From an uncultured Thiomonas sp. (GTDB lineage Bacteria; Pseudomonadota; Gammaproteobacteria; Burkholderiales; Burkholderiaceae_C): a stretch of 8,733 bases of DNA. This document shows, in pieces, positions 1 through 6,349 of the stretch. Every line of letters begins with the position of its first letter. The stretch's first letter is position 1. The position numbers were made by a program, and so were the translations under genes. The DNA is taken from assembly GCA_937927695.1 (NCBI GenBank), contig CALBRU010000357.1, positions 1 to 8,733 on the forward strand, written 5' to 3'. The notes under the pieces are model-generated. The model made no database searches. It saw only the letters and a program-made list of their open reading frames with translations, and was not told where the DNA came from.

Positions 1-46
1 ACCACCGAGATCTACACTCTTTCCCTACACGACGCTCTTCCGATCT
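1..46 (+). other. Illumina P5 / TruSeq universal adapter (artefact)
   Basis: The first 46 bases match, by memory of the published oligonucleotide, bases 13-58 of the 58-base Illumina P5/TruSeq universal adapter, ending in the familiar GCTCTTCCGATCT read-1 primer end. This is library-construction sequence left at a contig end. Genuine genomic sequence starts at about base 47. The neighbouring gene is unaffected because its stop codon lies at 60-62, outside the adapter. Confidence 0.98.
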
Positions 47-59
47 TGCAGGCCGGGGC

Positions 60-428
60 TTATGACGCTGATGGCTGCGTGATCTGCCTTGCCACCACCA
101 AGATCTCGATGCGCCAGCGCGGGTCGGCCAGCTTCGCCTGCACGGTCGCCCTTGGCGGGGTGTGGCCGGGCGTCACCCAGACATCCCACACCGCGTTCAC
201 GCGAGCAATGTCGGCGATATCGGCCAGAAAAATCTGCACGCTCAGCAGATGTGCCTTGCTGCTGCCGCATTCGTGCAGAAGGCGGTCGATGTGGCCGAGC
301 ACTTCGCGGGTCTGATCTTCCAGATCGGCCTCGGGGTGAATTTCGGGCACCTGCCCGGCGAGATACACCGTGCCGGCGGCAATCGCGGCCTCGCTCAGGC
401 GCGGGCCGACGTGCAGACGTTCAATCAT
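60..428 (-). CDS. RidA/YjgF/UK114 family protein, YoaB-like (2-iminoacid deaminase)
   Basis: This 122-residue protein is the usual size for the Rid family, small cytosolic trimers that hydrolyse reactive 2-imino or enamine intermediates to 2-keto acids and ammonia. Visible features are the YLAGQVPE strand (22-29), the FLADIADIARVNAVWDVWV segment (67-85), and the TPGHTPPRATVQAKL block (86-100) holding the conserved substrate-carboxylate arginine, Arg93. The WDVWV...GHTPPRATVQAKL...IEI pattern resembles E. coli YoaB more than archetypal RidA. The ATG start is supported by an AGGA motif six bases upstream. It lies 40 bp downstream of the Lrp-type regulator on the same strand and is probably co-transcribed with it. 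DadA, divergently encoded nearby, produces iminoacids, which makes this a plausible detoxifying or accelerating partner. That link is inferred from context. Confidence 0.9.
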   Translation of the reverse strand: MIERLHVGPRLSEAAIAAGTVYLAGQVPEIHPEADLEDQTREVLGHIDRLLHECGSSKAHLLSVQIFLADIADIARVNAVWDVWVTPGHTPPRATVQAKLADPRWRIEILVVARQITQPSAS

Positions 429-468
429 GTGTTGTCCTGAAAAAATGGGGAAAGGGTTGTCGGGCGCG

Positions 469-936
469 CTATCGGTCAGTCGGCAGATACAGACTTTCCT
501 TGATCTCTTCCATCACCACATAGCTGTGCGATTCGGCCGAGACCGGCAGGCGCTTGAGAATGTCGCCCAGCAGATGACGGTATTCCTTCATGCCGCGCAG
601 GCGGAACTTCACCAGATAGTCGAAGCTGCCCGAAACGAGGTGGCATTCCAGCACGTCGGGCATGAGCAGCAACTCCTGTCGCACACGGTCGAACACATCG
701 CCCGACTTCGAGGCCAGCTTGATTTCCACAAAAACCAGCAGGGTCTTGCCCAGCGCCTCCGGGTTGATGCGGGCGTTGTAGCCGGTGATCACCCCGGCAC
801 GCTCCATGCGCTTGACCCGCTCGGTACACGGGGAGGCCGACAGCCCGACTTCGCTGGCCAGATCGGTCATGGCGATGCGGCCGTTGCGCTGCAGGAGATC
901 GAGAATGCGGCGGTCGATGCGATCGAGTTCGTACAT
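469..936 (-). CDS. Lrp/AsnC family transcriptional regulator (DadR-like)
   Basis: With the ATG at 936 the protein is 155 residues and begins MYELDRIDRRILDLLQ, the standard Lrp start. The reading frame stays open upstream to a TTG near 1002, but that extension would run over the intergenic palindrome and adds residues unlike the family, so I chose 936, although no strong Shine-Dalgarno is visible there. An N-terminal winged helix-turn-helix covers about residues 4-60 (MTDLASEVGLSASPCTERVKRM contains the recognition helix). A C-terminal RAM/effector domain follows (about 66-150), including the VSGSFDYLVKFRLRG strand-turn-strand (101-114) typical of Lrp proteins. Members bind amino acids and form dimers to octamers. 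Divergence from dadA and the palindrome between them suggest control of dadA and autoregulation, as in Pseudomonas dad loci; this is inference. Confidence 0.93.
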   Translation of the reverse strand: MYELDRIDRRILDLLQRNGRIAMTDLASEVGLSASPCTERVKRMERAGVITGYNARINPEALGKTLLVFVEIKLASKSGDVFDRVRQELLLMPDVLECHLVSGSFDYLVKFRLRGMKEYRHLLGDILKRLPVSAESHSYVVMEEIKESLYLPTDR

Positions 937-968
937 GGCGGCTGGCGCACCAAAAGAGGAAGTAGTTT

Positions 969-983
969 CAGTGATTTTCACTG
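969..983. promoter_or_regulatory. 15-bp palindrome, candidate Lrp/AsnC operator
   Basis: CAGTGA-TTT-TCACTG is a perfect 6-bp inverted repeat around a 3-base spacer, 15 bp in all, the size and architecture of Lrp-family sites. It lies 33 bp upstream of the lrp-type start and about 80 bp upstream of dadA, within AT-rich DNA. It overlaps a second, weaker dyad, TCAC-T-GTGA at 978-986. Another short dyad, CAAT-TT-ATTG, sits at 1041-1050 close to the dadA start and could be an additional contact site. Binding is inferred from geometry and position only. Confidence 0.5.
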
Positions 984-1064
984 TGATGCACCCTAAAAAC
1001 AAGGAATTTTTTTGCAGATGACCGACTAAATTTCGCCCATCAATTTATTGAACAGGTGTTTGCA

Positions 1065-2357
1065 ATGAAAGTCATTGTTCTCGGTGCCGGCGTGATCGGA
1101 ACGACCACGGCGTACTACCTCGCCAAGGCAGGCGCAGAGGTGACGGTGATCGACCGCCAAAACGCCTGCGCCATGGAAACCAGTTACGCCAATGCCGGCC
1201 AGGTGTCGCCGGGCTACTCCACGCCCTGGGCCGCGCCCGGCATTCCGCTCAAGGCGGTGAAATGGATGTTTCAGCGCCATGCGCCGCTGGCGATTCGTCC
1301 AGACGGCACGCTGTGGCAATTGCGCTGGATGGCGCAAATGCTGCGCAACTGCAGCGCCGAACGCTATGCGGTGAATAAAGAGCGCATGATGCGTCTGGCC
1401 GAGTACAGCCGCGCTAGCCTGCAAGAGCTGCGCACGGAAACCGGCATCGCCTACGAGCAGCGCACCGGCGGCACGCTGCAGGTGTTTCGCAGCCAGGCGC
1501 AACTCGATGCGGTGCAGCGCGACGTGACCGTGCTCGAAGAATGCGGCGTGCCCTACGAACTGCTCGACCGCGACCAGCTCGCCCAGGTCGAGCCCGGTCT
1601 GGCGCACGCCCGCGACCGGCTTGTCGGCGGCCTGCGCCTACCGCACGACGAAACCGGGGATTGCCAGATATTCACCACCCGTCTGGGTGAGACGGCGCGC
1701 GAACTGGGCGTGAAATTCGAGTTCGGCCAGACGATCCGCGGACTGTCGAGCGATGGCCAGAGCATCACTGGCGTGCAGGTGGGAGGCTCTGTCCTCACCG
1801 CGGATCGCTATGTGCTGGCGCTGGGCAGTTACACCCGCGACTTTCTGGCGCCGCTGGGCCTCGATCTGCCGGTCTATCCGGTCAAGGGCTACTCGCTCAC
1901 CGTGCCGCTGACCGACGAGTCGCTCGCGCCGCGGTCCACCGTGCTGGACGAAACCTACAAAATCGCCCTCACCCGCTTCGATCAGCGCATCCGCGTGGGC
2001 GGCATGGCGGAGTTGGGCGGATTCGATCTGCGGCTCAACCCGCGTCGGCGCGAAACGCTGGAAATGGTCACCCGCGACCTGTTCCCCGGTGGCGACCTCG
2101 CCGCCGCCACGTTCTGGACCGGCCTGCGCCCGATGACGCCCGACAGCACCCCCATCGTCGGCGCCACGCGCTATCCCAACCTCTACCTCAATACCGGCCA
2201 CGGCACCCTGGGCTGGACCATGGCCTGCGGCTCAGGGCGGGTCGTGAGTGATCTGGTGCTCAACCGCAAGCCGGAGATCAGCATCGCCGGACTGGGTATC
2301 GAGCGCTACGACCGCCCGGCCACGCCGCCCAAAGTACTGCATTCCAGCCACGCCTGA
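1065..2357 (+). CDS. dadA: D-amino-acid dehydrogenase, small subunit DadA
   Basis: DadA is an FAD enzyme on the inner face of the cytoplasmic membrane. It oxidises D-amino acids (classically D-alanine) to 2-oxo acids and ammonia via the imine and passes electrons to the respiratory chain. The 430-residue product is almost the length of E. coli DadA (432). The Rossmann FAD motif is at residues 3-28 (VIVLGAGVIG, with the acidic Asp in VTVIDR). Family blocks follow: ETSYANAGQVSPGYSTPWAAPG, KWMFQRHAPLA, DETGDCQIFT, YPVKGYSLT, LDETYKIALTRFD, RIRVGGMAE, TFWTGLRPMTPD and the C-terminal NTGHGTLGWTMACGSG FAD-binding segment. I chose ATG 1065 over an in-frame GTG at 1056 because the protein then starts MKVIVLGAG as in homologues, with ACAGG about eight bases upstream. 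It is monocistronic here; no racemase (dadX) gene is adjacent on the right. Confidence 0.96.
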   Translation: MKVIVLGAGVIGTTTAYYLAKAGAEVTVIDRQNACAMETSYANAGQVSPGYSTPWAAPGIPLKAVKWMFQRHAPLAIRPDGTLWQLRWMAQMLRNCSAERYAVNKERMMRLAEYSRASLQELRTETGIAYEQRTGGTLQVFRSQAQLDAVQRDVTVLEECGVPYELLDRDQLAQVEPGLAHARDRLVGGLRLPHDETGDCQIFTTRLGETARELGVKFEFGQTIRGLSSDGQSITGVQVGGSVLTADRYVLALGSYTRDFLAPLGLDLPVYPVKGYSLTVPLTDESLAPRSTVLDETYKIALTRFDQRIRVGGMAELGGFDLRLNPRRRETLEMVTRDLFPGGDLAAATFWTGLRPMTPDSTPIVGATRYPNLYLNTGHGTLGWTMACGSGRVVSDLVLNRKPEISIAGLGIERYDRPATPPKVLHSSHA

Positions 2358-2395
2358 ACAAGCTGCGGTCTCAACGGTCCACGCCTGGGAGTGAC

Positions 2396-4285
2396 CTAAG
2401 CCTGGGTCTGCGCAGCAGCCAGCGGTGCAAATAGCGCCTTGAGATCGGCTTCGCTCAGGGTTTCCTTCGCCAGCAGTTGCCGCGCGCCCTCCTCCAGCAC
2501 GGCGCGTTCGCGTTGCAGAATGTCTTGCGCGCGGTTGAAGGCATCGCTGACCAGATCGCGCACGGCGCAATCAATCTCCCGCGCGGTCTGTTCGCTGTAT
2601 TCGTGCTGCGCTGGCAAGCCCGGCATGCCGGGCACGGGCTGCTGGGTTTCTTCCAGACTGACACCGCCGAGCTTTTCGGCCATGCCGTAGCGCGTCACCA
2701 TGCTGCGGGCGATGTCGGTGACTTTCGCCAGATCGTCCGCCGCGCCGGTTGACCAATGGCCGTACACCAGATGCTCGGCGGCCCGTCCGCCCATGAGTAC
2801 GGTCATCTTGTTTTTCAACTCTTCCCGGGTCATCAGATAGCGGTCTTCGGTGGGCCGCTGAATGGTGTAGCCCAGCGAACCGATGCCGCGCGGAATGATG
2901 GACACCTTGTGCACCGCATCGCTGCCCGGTAACGACATGGCCACCAGCGTATGCCCCATTTCGTGATGCGCCACGATGTCGCGCTCTTTCGGGTTGAGCA
3001 GGCGGTTGCGCTTTTCCAGCCCGGCGACGATGCGCTCTACCGCGCGGGTGAAATGTGACAGGGTGACAGTGCGCGCGTTTTCACGCGTGGCCAGCAAGGC
3101 CGCCTCGTTCACCAGATTGGCCAGATCGGCGCCGGAGAAACCGGGCGTGAGCGCCGCCACATGCTCCAGATCGACGCTCGGATCGAGCCGGATCTTGCCC
3201 ACATGCACCTTGAGAATCTGCACCCGCCCTACCTTGTCGGGCCGCTCCACCAACACCTGCCGGTCAAATCGTCCGGCGCGCAGCAGGGCAGTATCGAGAA
3301 TCTCCGGCCGGTTGGTGGCCGCGAGAATCACGATGGACGAAGTGGAGTCAAAGCCGTCGAGTTCGACCAGCAACTGGTTGAGCGTCTGCTCCTTTTCGTC
3401 GTGTCCGCCGCCAAACGGCGCGGCGCTGCGGGCGCGGCCCAGTGCATCGAGCTCGTCGATGAAAATGATCGCCGGTGACTTCTCCCGCGCCTGCTCGAAC
3501 AGATCGCGCACCCGCGCCGCGCCCACGCCGACGAACATTTCCACGAACTCCGAGCCGCTGATGGAGAAAAACGGCACGCCGGCCTCGCCCGCCACGGCGC
3601 GTGCCAGCAGCGTCTTGCCCACGCCGGGCGGCCCCACCAGCAGCACGCCCTTGGGCGCACGGGCGCCCAAACGGCTGTGCTCGCCGGGGTTCTTGAGAAA
3701 ATCGACCACTTCTTCCAGTTCGGCCTTGGCTTCGTCCACCCCGGCGACGTCGGCAAAAGTCACCCCGGTGCGGTTTTCCATATAGACCTTCGCCCGACTC
3801 TTGCCAATGGACATGAAGCCCCCCATGCCCATGCCTCCGGCCTTGTCGGCAAACTTGCGCACCAGAAAAAACCACAGCCCGACGAAGATCAGCGCAGGCA
3901 ACACCCACGACAGAATGTCGGACAGCCAGGTGTCGGTGTATTGCTGCGAATACGTCACCCCGTACTTCTGCAACTCACTGGCGAGCTGCGGCTCCACGCG
4001 CACCGCGACCACCAGGGTCTTGCCGTTGGCGTCGGGCGATTTCAGCGTGCCGGTGATGGTCTGGCCGCCGATCAGCACATCCTTGATCCGGCCGTCTTTG
4101 AGATAGGTCTGGAACTCGCTGTACGGCACCGTCTGCACGTTGCTGTAAGACGACCACAGACTTTGCACCATGAACATCAAGGCAATGGCCAGCAGCCAAT
4201 AGCCCAGATGCACCTGCGTCTTGGGATTGATCTTGGGCCGGTTTTTCCCGCCTCCGGGCAGCTGCGGGTTCTGTTCATCAGCCAT
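2396..4285 (-). CDS. ftsH: ATP-dependent zinc metalloprotease FtsH (accessory-type paralogue)
   Basis: FtsH is a hexameric inner-membrane AAA+ protease that unfolds and degrades misassembled membrane proteins and some regulators. This 629-residue copy has a first membrane helix at about 27-45, a small periplasmic domain (about 46-120), a second helix (about 121-143), then the AAA+ module: Walker A GPPGVGKT (218-225), pore motif FVG (251-253), Walker B IIFIDE (273-278), and the second region of homology with arginine fingers in RAGRFDRQ (about 339 and 342). The M41 zinc site HEMGH (441-445) follows, with the third ligand probably Asp517/518. The start at 4285 is preceded by AAGGAG six bases upstream; the frame is open further upstream to 4435 without good support. 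Oddities are the roughly 25-residue hydrophilic tail before helix 1 (housekeeping FtsH starts almost directly with the helix), HEMGH for the usual HEAGH, and RAGRFD for RPGRFD. These suggest an accessory rather than housekeeping FtsH. Confidence 0.94.
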   Translation of the reverse strand: MADEQNPQLPGGGKNRPKINPKTQVHLGYWLLAIALMFMVQSLWSSYSNVQTVPYSEFQTYLKDGRIKDVLIGGQTITGTLKSPDANGKTLVVAVRVEPQLASELQKYGVTYSQQYTDTWLSDILSWVLPALIFVGLWFFLVRKFADKAGGMGMGGFMSIGKSRAKVYMENRTGVTFADVAGVDEAKAELEEVVDFLKNPGEHSRLGARAPKGVLLVGPPGVGKTLLARAVAGEAGVPFFSISGSEFVEMFVGVGAARVRDLFEQAREKSPAIIFIDELDALGRARSAAPFGGGHDEKEQTLNQLLVELDGFDSTSSIVILAATNRPEILDTALLRAGRFDRQVLVERPDKVGRVQILKVHVGKIRLDPSVDLEHVAALTPGFSGADLANLVNEAALLATRENARTVTLSHFTRAVERIVAGLEKRNRLLNPKERDIVAHHEMGHTLVAMSLPGSDAVHKVSIIPRGIGSLGYTIQRPTEDRYLMTREELKNKMTVLMGGRAAEHLVYGHWSTGAADDLAKVTDIARSMVTRYGMAEKLGGVSLEETQQPVPGMPGLPAQHEYSEQTAREIDCAVRDLVSDAFNRAQDILQRERAVLEEGARQLLAKETLSEADLKALFAPLAAAQTQA

Positions 4286-4326
4286 GAGGCTCTCCTTGTG
4301 CATGTTGCAACAAGCATAGCCCCTTG

Positions 4327-4355
4327 ATATCGGCACGCGCGCTGGCCTGTTCAAT
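4327..4355 (-). promoter_or_regulatory. Possible ftsH promoter (heat-shock-like)
   Basis: Read on the minus strand, ATTGAAC (4355-4349) is followed after 14 bases by GCCGATAT (4334-4327). This partly matches the sigma-32 elements CTTGAAA and CCCCATNT. The same region could be read as a weak sigma-70 promoter, TTGAAC-17-GATATC. Either reading places the RNA start about 35-40 bases before the ftsH ATG. FtsH genes are often heat-shock controlled, but the match is imperfect and this is a guess from pattern. Confidence 0.28.
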
Positions 4356-4628
4356 CTGGAAGCTCTTTTTTGCATAGCGACGCAATGTAATATTGATGAC
4401 AAAATGCGACGTCTTTTCGTGCTCAGACGCAACATAATCGAAAAATCTATTTCATTGCATACGAATATTGCGAATCACTCGCCGCGCCATTGAAATTTAT
4501 CGTTTATATTCAACACGTTAGAAATTCAATGTGTTAGACATAATATATCGGCGCTGCGAACCTCGTTCATCAAAAAAACTGCTTTGATCGACTGATTAAA
4601 TCCATTATTCAATCTTTCCTCGGCTAGT

Positions 4629-4634
4629 TATAAA
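4629..4634 (+). promoter_or_regulatory. Candidate sorAB -10 element
   Basis: TATAAA within GTTATAAAT is the best -10-like hexamer upstream of sorA and would give a leader of roughly 50 bases. The -35 region 16-18 bases upstream (around TTATTC, 4605-4610) is poor, so an activator or another sigma factor may be needed. Sequence resemblance only. Confidence 0.27.
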
Positions 4635-4692
4635 TCACGGCAAGGCGCGACGAAATGCAACGCGTCTGTCCATCACACCGAGGAGGAATGGC

Positions 4693-5934
4693 ATGAAACA
4701 GACCGATCACACCCCTGACCCGCAGGCACGGCGACTTTTTTTACAGACAGCGGCAGCAGGCCTGGGCGCGCTGGCACTCGCCCGCACCAGCCTGGCGGCC
4801 AACACCCTCGAATTGCCCTTTGCAGGCGGCGCTGACCGGCGCGAACTGACGGCCTCCTTTCCTGGCAAGGGAGAGATGATCCTGCAGCGCACCCGCCCAC
4901 CGCTGCTGGAAACGCCCTGGTCGGTGTTCGACAAGGGCGTCTTCACGCCGGTCAATCAGTTCTATGTGCGCTGGCACTGGGCGGACATTCCCACGACCAT
5001 GGACCCGCATACCCACAAGGTGCGGATCAGCGGCCATGTGGACAAGGTGCTGGAGTTCACCGTGTTCGACCTGATGAAGCATTTCAAGCATGTTGAACTC
5101 GCCGCCGTGAACCAGTGCTCCGGCAATTCCCGAGGTTATTTCCAGCCACGCGTGCCCGGCGGTGAATGGAGCAATGGTGCGATGGGCAATGCCCGCTGGG
5201 TCGGGGTGCGGCTCAAGGACGTGCTCGATGCCGCGGGCGTCAAGGCGGGTGCGGTGCAGGTGCAGTTCGAGGGTTCCGAGCGTCCCGTCGTATCGACGGC
5301 GCCGAATCTGAAAAAGTCCTTGTCTGTGGATCACGCAAGAGATGGCGACGTGATGATCGCCTGGGAGATGAATGGCCAGTCCCTGCCCCTGCTCAACGGC
5401 TTCCCCTTCCGCCTCGTGGTGCCGGGCTGGTACGCGACCTACTGGACCAAGATGCTGCAGCATGTGCGCGTGCTCAACGAGGAAGACACCAACTTCTGGA
5501 TGAAGCCGGCCTACACCATCCCCGACAACTGGCCGCAAGCCAATATGACGCCGGGCGAAAAGGACGTGAAGTTTGTACCCATCAACCGCATGGTGCCGCG
5601 ATCCTTTGTCACCAATCTGAAGAACGGCGCGTCAGTTGGCGCCGGCCGTCCGGAGCTGGTGCGCGGCATCGCTTTCGGGGGCGATACCGGCGTCAAGGCC
5701 GTCGACGTCTCGATCGACGGTGGCAAGACCTGGATGCCGACCGAGCTCGGCCGCGATTACGGCAAGTTCAGCTTCCGTCAGTGGAACGCCCATCTCAAGT
5801 TTGCCAAGGGCGACCAGACCGTGATGGTCCGCTGCACCAATACGGACGGCCTGCAGCAGCCCATGACGCCCAACTGGAACCCCGGGGGCTTCATGCGCAA
5901 CGTCGTCGAGTCCACCAAGCTGATGGTTGTTTGA
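4693..5934 (+). CDS. sorA: Sulfite dehydrogenase (cytochrome) molybdopterin subunit SorA
   Basis: SorA oxidises sulfite to sulfate in the periplasm using a molybdenum-pyranopterin cofactor and hands electrons to the haem subunit SorB. The 413-residue precursor starts with a Tat signal (ARRLFLQ at 12-18, hydrophobic stretch to about 35, likely cleavage at SLA-A). The molybdenum ligand is Cys142 in NQCSGNSRGYF. Taking the Starkeya novella SorA active-site residues from memory (Arg55, His57, Cys104, Tyr236, Arg366), the counterparts here are Arg93 and His95 (FYVRWH), Cys142, Tyr274 (KPAYTIPDN) and Arg402 (GGFMRN). The spacing from Arg to Cys (49) and Cys to Tyr (132) is identical. A C-terminal Mo-cofactor dimerisation domain covers about 290-413 (VDVSIDGGKTW, NWNPGGFMRN). 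The ATG follows AGGAGG by six bases. sorB follows 14 bp downstream in the same operon. Confidence 0.96.
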   Translation: MKQTDHTPDPQARRLFLQTAAAGLGALALARTSLAANTLELPFAGGADRRELTASFPGKGEMILQRTRPPLLETPWSVFDKGVFTPVNQFYVRWHWADIPTTMDPHTHKVRISGHVDKVLEFTVFDLMKHFKHVELAAVNQCSGNSRGYFQPRVPGGEWSNGAMGNARWVGVRLKDVLDAAGVKAGAVQVQFEGSERPVVSTAPNLKKSLSVDHARDGDVMIAWEMNGQSLPLLNGFPFRLVVPGWYATYWTKMLQHVRVLNEEDTNFWMKPAYTIPDNWPQANMTPGEKDVKFVPINRMVPRSFVTNLKNGASVGAGRPELVRGIAFGGDTGVKAVDVSIDGGKTWMPTELGRDYGKFSFRQWNAHLKFAKGDQTVMVRCTNTDGLQQPMTPNWNPGGFMRNVVESTKLMVV

Positions 5935-5948
5935 CAGGGAGAACACAC

Positions 5949-6293
5949 ATGACTCAACACACAACCGGCGCCGCACTGCGCGCCCTGGGCGCCGCACTGA
6001 TTCTCGGCGCATGCGCCGCTGCTCCCGCGCATGCGCTCACCCTCAAGACCCAGTCCATTGCGCTGCCCAGCAGCACCCGCGTGTTCCCAGGCGATAGCCC
6101 TGGCGCCAAGGCCGCCAACACTTACTGCCTGATGTGCCACTCGGTGGGCATGGTGATGAATCAGCCAGATTTACCCAAGGCCGCCTGGCTGGTGGAAGTC
6201 AGCAAGATGAAAAACGCGTTCAAGGCGCCGATTCCCGAGGATCAGCTGCCCGTGATCGCCGACTATCTCGATAGCATCAAAGGCAAGAAATAG
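5949..6293 (+). CDS. sorB: Sulfite dehydrogenase cytochrome c subunit SorB
   Basis: A 114-residue mono-haem c-type cytochrome that accepts electrons from the SorA molybdenum centre and passes them to soluble cytochrome c or an oxidase. The haem-binding site is CLMCH in NTYCLMCHSVG; the methionine axial ligand is probably in the VSKMKNAFKAPIP segment. The export signal spans about residues 1-29 with an AHA-L type I cleavage option, giving a mature protein of about 85 residues, close to known SorB. A lipobox-like LGAC (19-22) also lies in the signal, so a lipid-anchored form is possible. The start at 5949 has AGGGAG seven bases upstream (5936-5941), just after the sorA stop, so translation is probably linked to sorA. 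Confidence 0.92.
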   Translation: MTQHTTGAALRALGAALILGACAAAPAHALTLKTQSIALPSSTRVFPGDSPGAKAANTYCLMCHSVGMVMNQPDLPKAAWLVEVSKMKNAFKAPIPEDQLPVIADYLDSIKGKK

Positions 6294-6294
6294 G

Positions 6295-6336
6295 GCGTGT
6301 GCGCGACGGGCTCAGGTCAACGTGCCCGCCACACGC
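6295..6336. terminator. Inverted repeat between convergent sorB and cytochrome genes
   Basis: GCGTGTG (6295-6301) pairs perfectly with CACACGC (6330-6336), and an inner GGGC (6308-6311) pairs with GCCC (6324-6327) around a 12-base loop, with an asymmetric bulge between the two helices. It fills the 56-bp gap between two converging stop codons, the expected place for a bidirectional terminator. There is no T-run on either side, so it is not a textbook intrinsic terminator and may instead protect the mRNA ends. Confidence 0.4.
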
Positions 6337-6349
6337 AGATCGCTGAATT

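Larger units (their letters stand above)
4286..4692. other. AT-rich divergent intergenic region between ftsH and sorA
   Basis: About 400 bp without a supportable gene. Hand counting gives roughly 36% GC across 4381-4620, far below the flanking genes. It contains short repeats: AACAC (4512-4516) opposite GTGTT (4531-4535) as a spaced dyad, GTTAGA twice (4517-4522, 4533-4538; 16-bp period), and ACGAAT/GCGAAT near 4460-4475. A plausible sorA -10 element TATAAA is at 4629-4634, with only a poor -35 about 17 bases upstream. The sorA ribosome site AGGAGG is at 4681-4686. No tRNA or clear small RNA was recognised. Confidence 0.6.

Noticed and set aside
370..996. A 208-codon plus-strand frame opposite the Lrp-type regulator
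   Set aside because: It is the antisense shadow of a clear Lrp/AsnC gene and has no recognisable domain.
937..1002. Longer Lrp start at TTG near 1002 or a GTG just downstream of it
   Set aside because: It would place the palindromic operator inside the coding region and add residues absent from the family start MxELDRID.
1012..1040. Sigma-70 promoter for dadA starting with TTGCAG
   Set aside because: No acceptable -10 hexamer lies at 16-18 bp spacing, so I could not support a specific promoter.
2358..2395. Terminator between convergent dadA and ftsH
   Set aside because: Only a short direct repeat (GCCTGGG twice, around 2383-2406) is visible; no stable hairpin or T-run in the 38-bp gap.
4286..4435. 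N-terminal extension of FtsH by 50 residues
   Set aside because: The extension is basic and non-homologous and crosses the AT-rich promoter region, whereas ATG 4285 has an ideally placed AAGGAG.
5166..5948. N-terminal extension of the SorB frame running back inside sorA
   Set aside because: The extension is an out-of-frame reading of sorA; the ATG at 5949 has a good ribosome site and begins a signal peptide.
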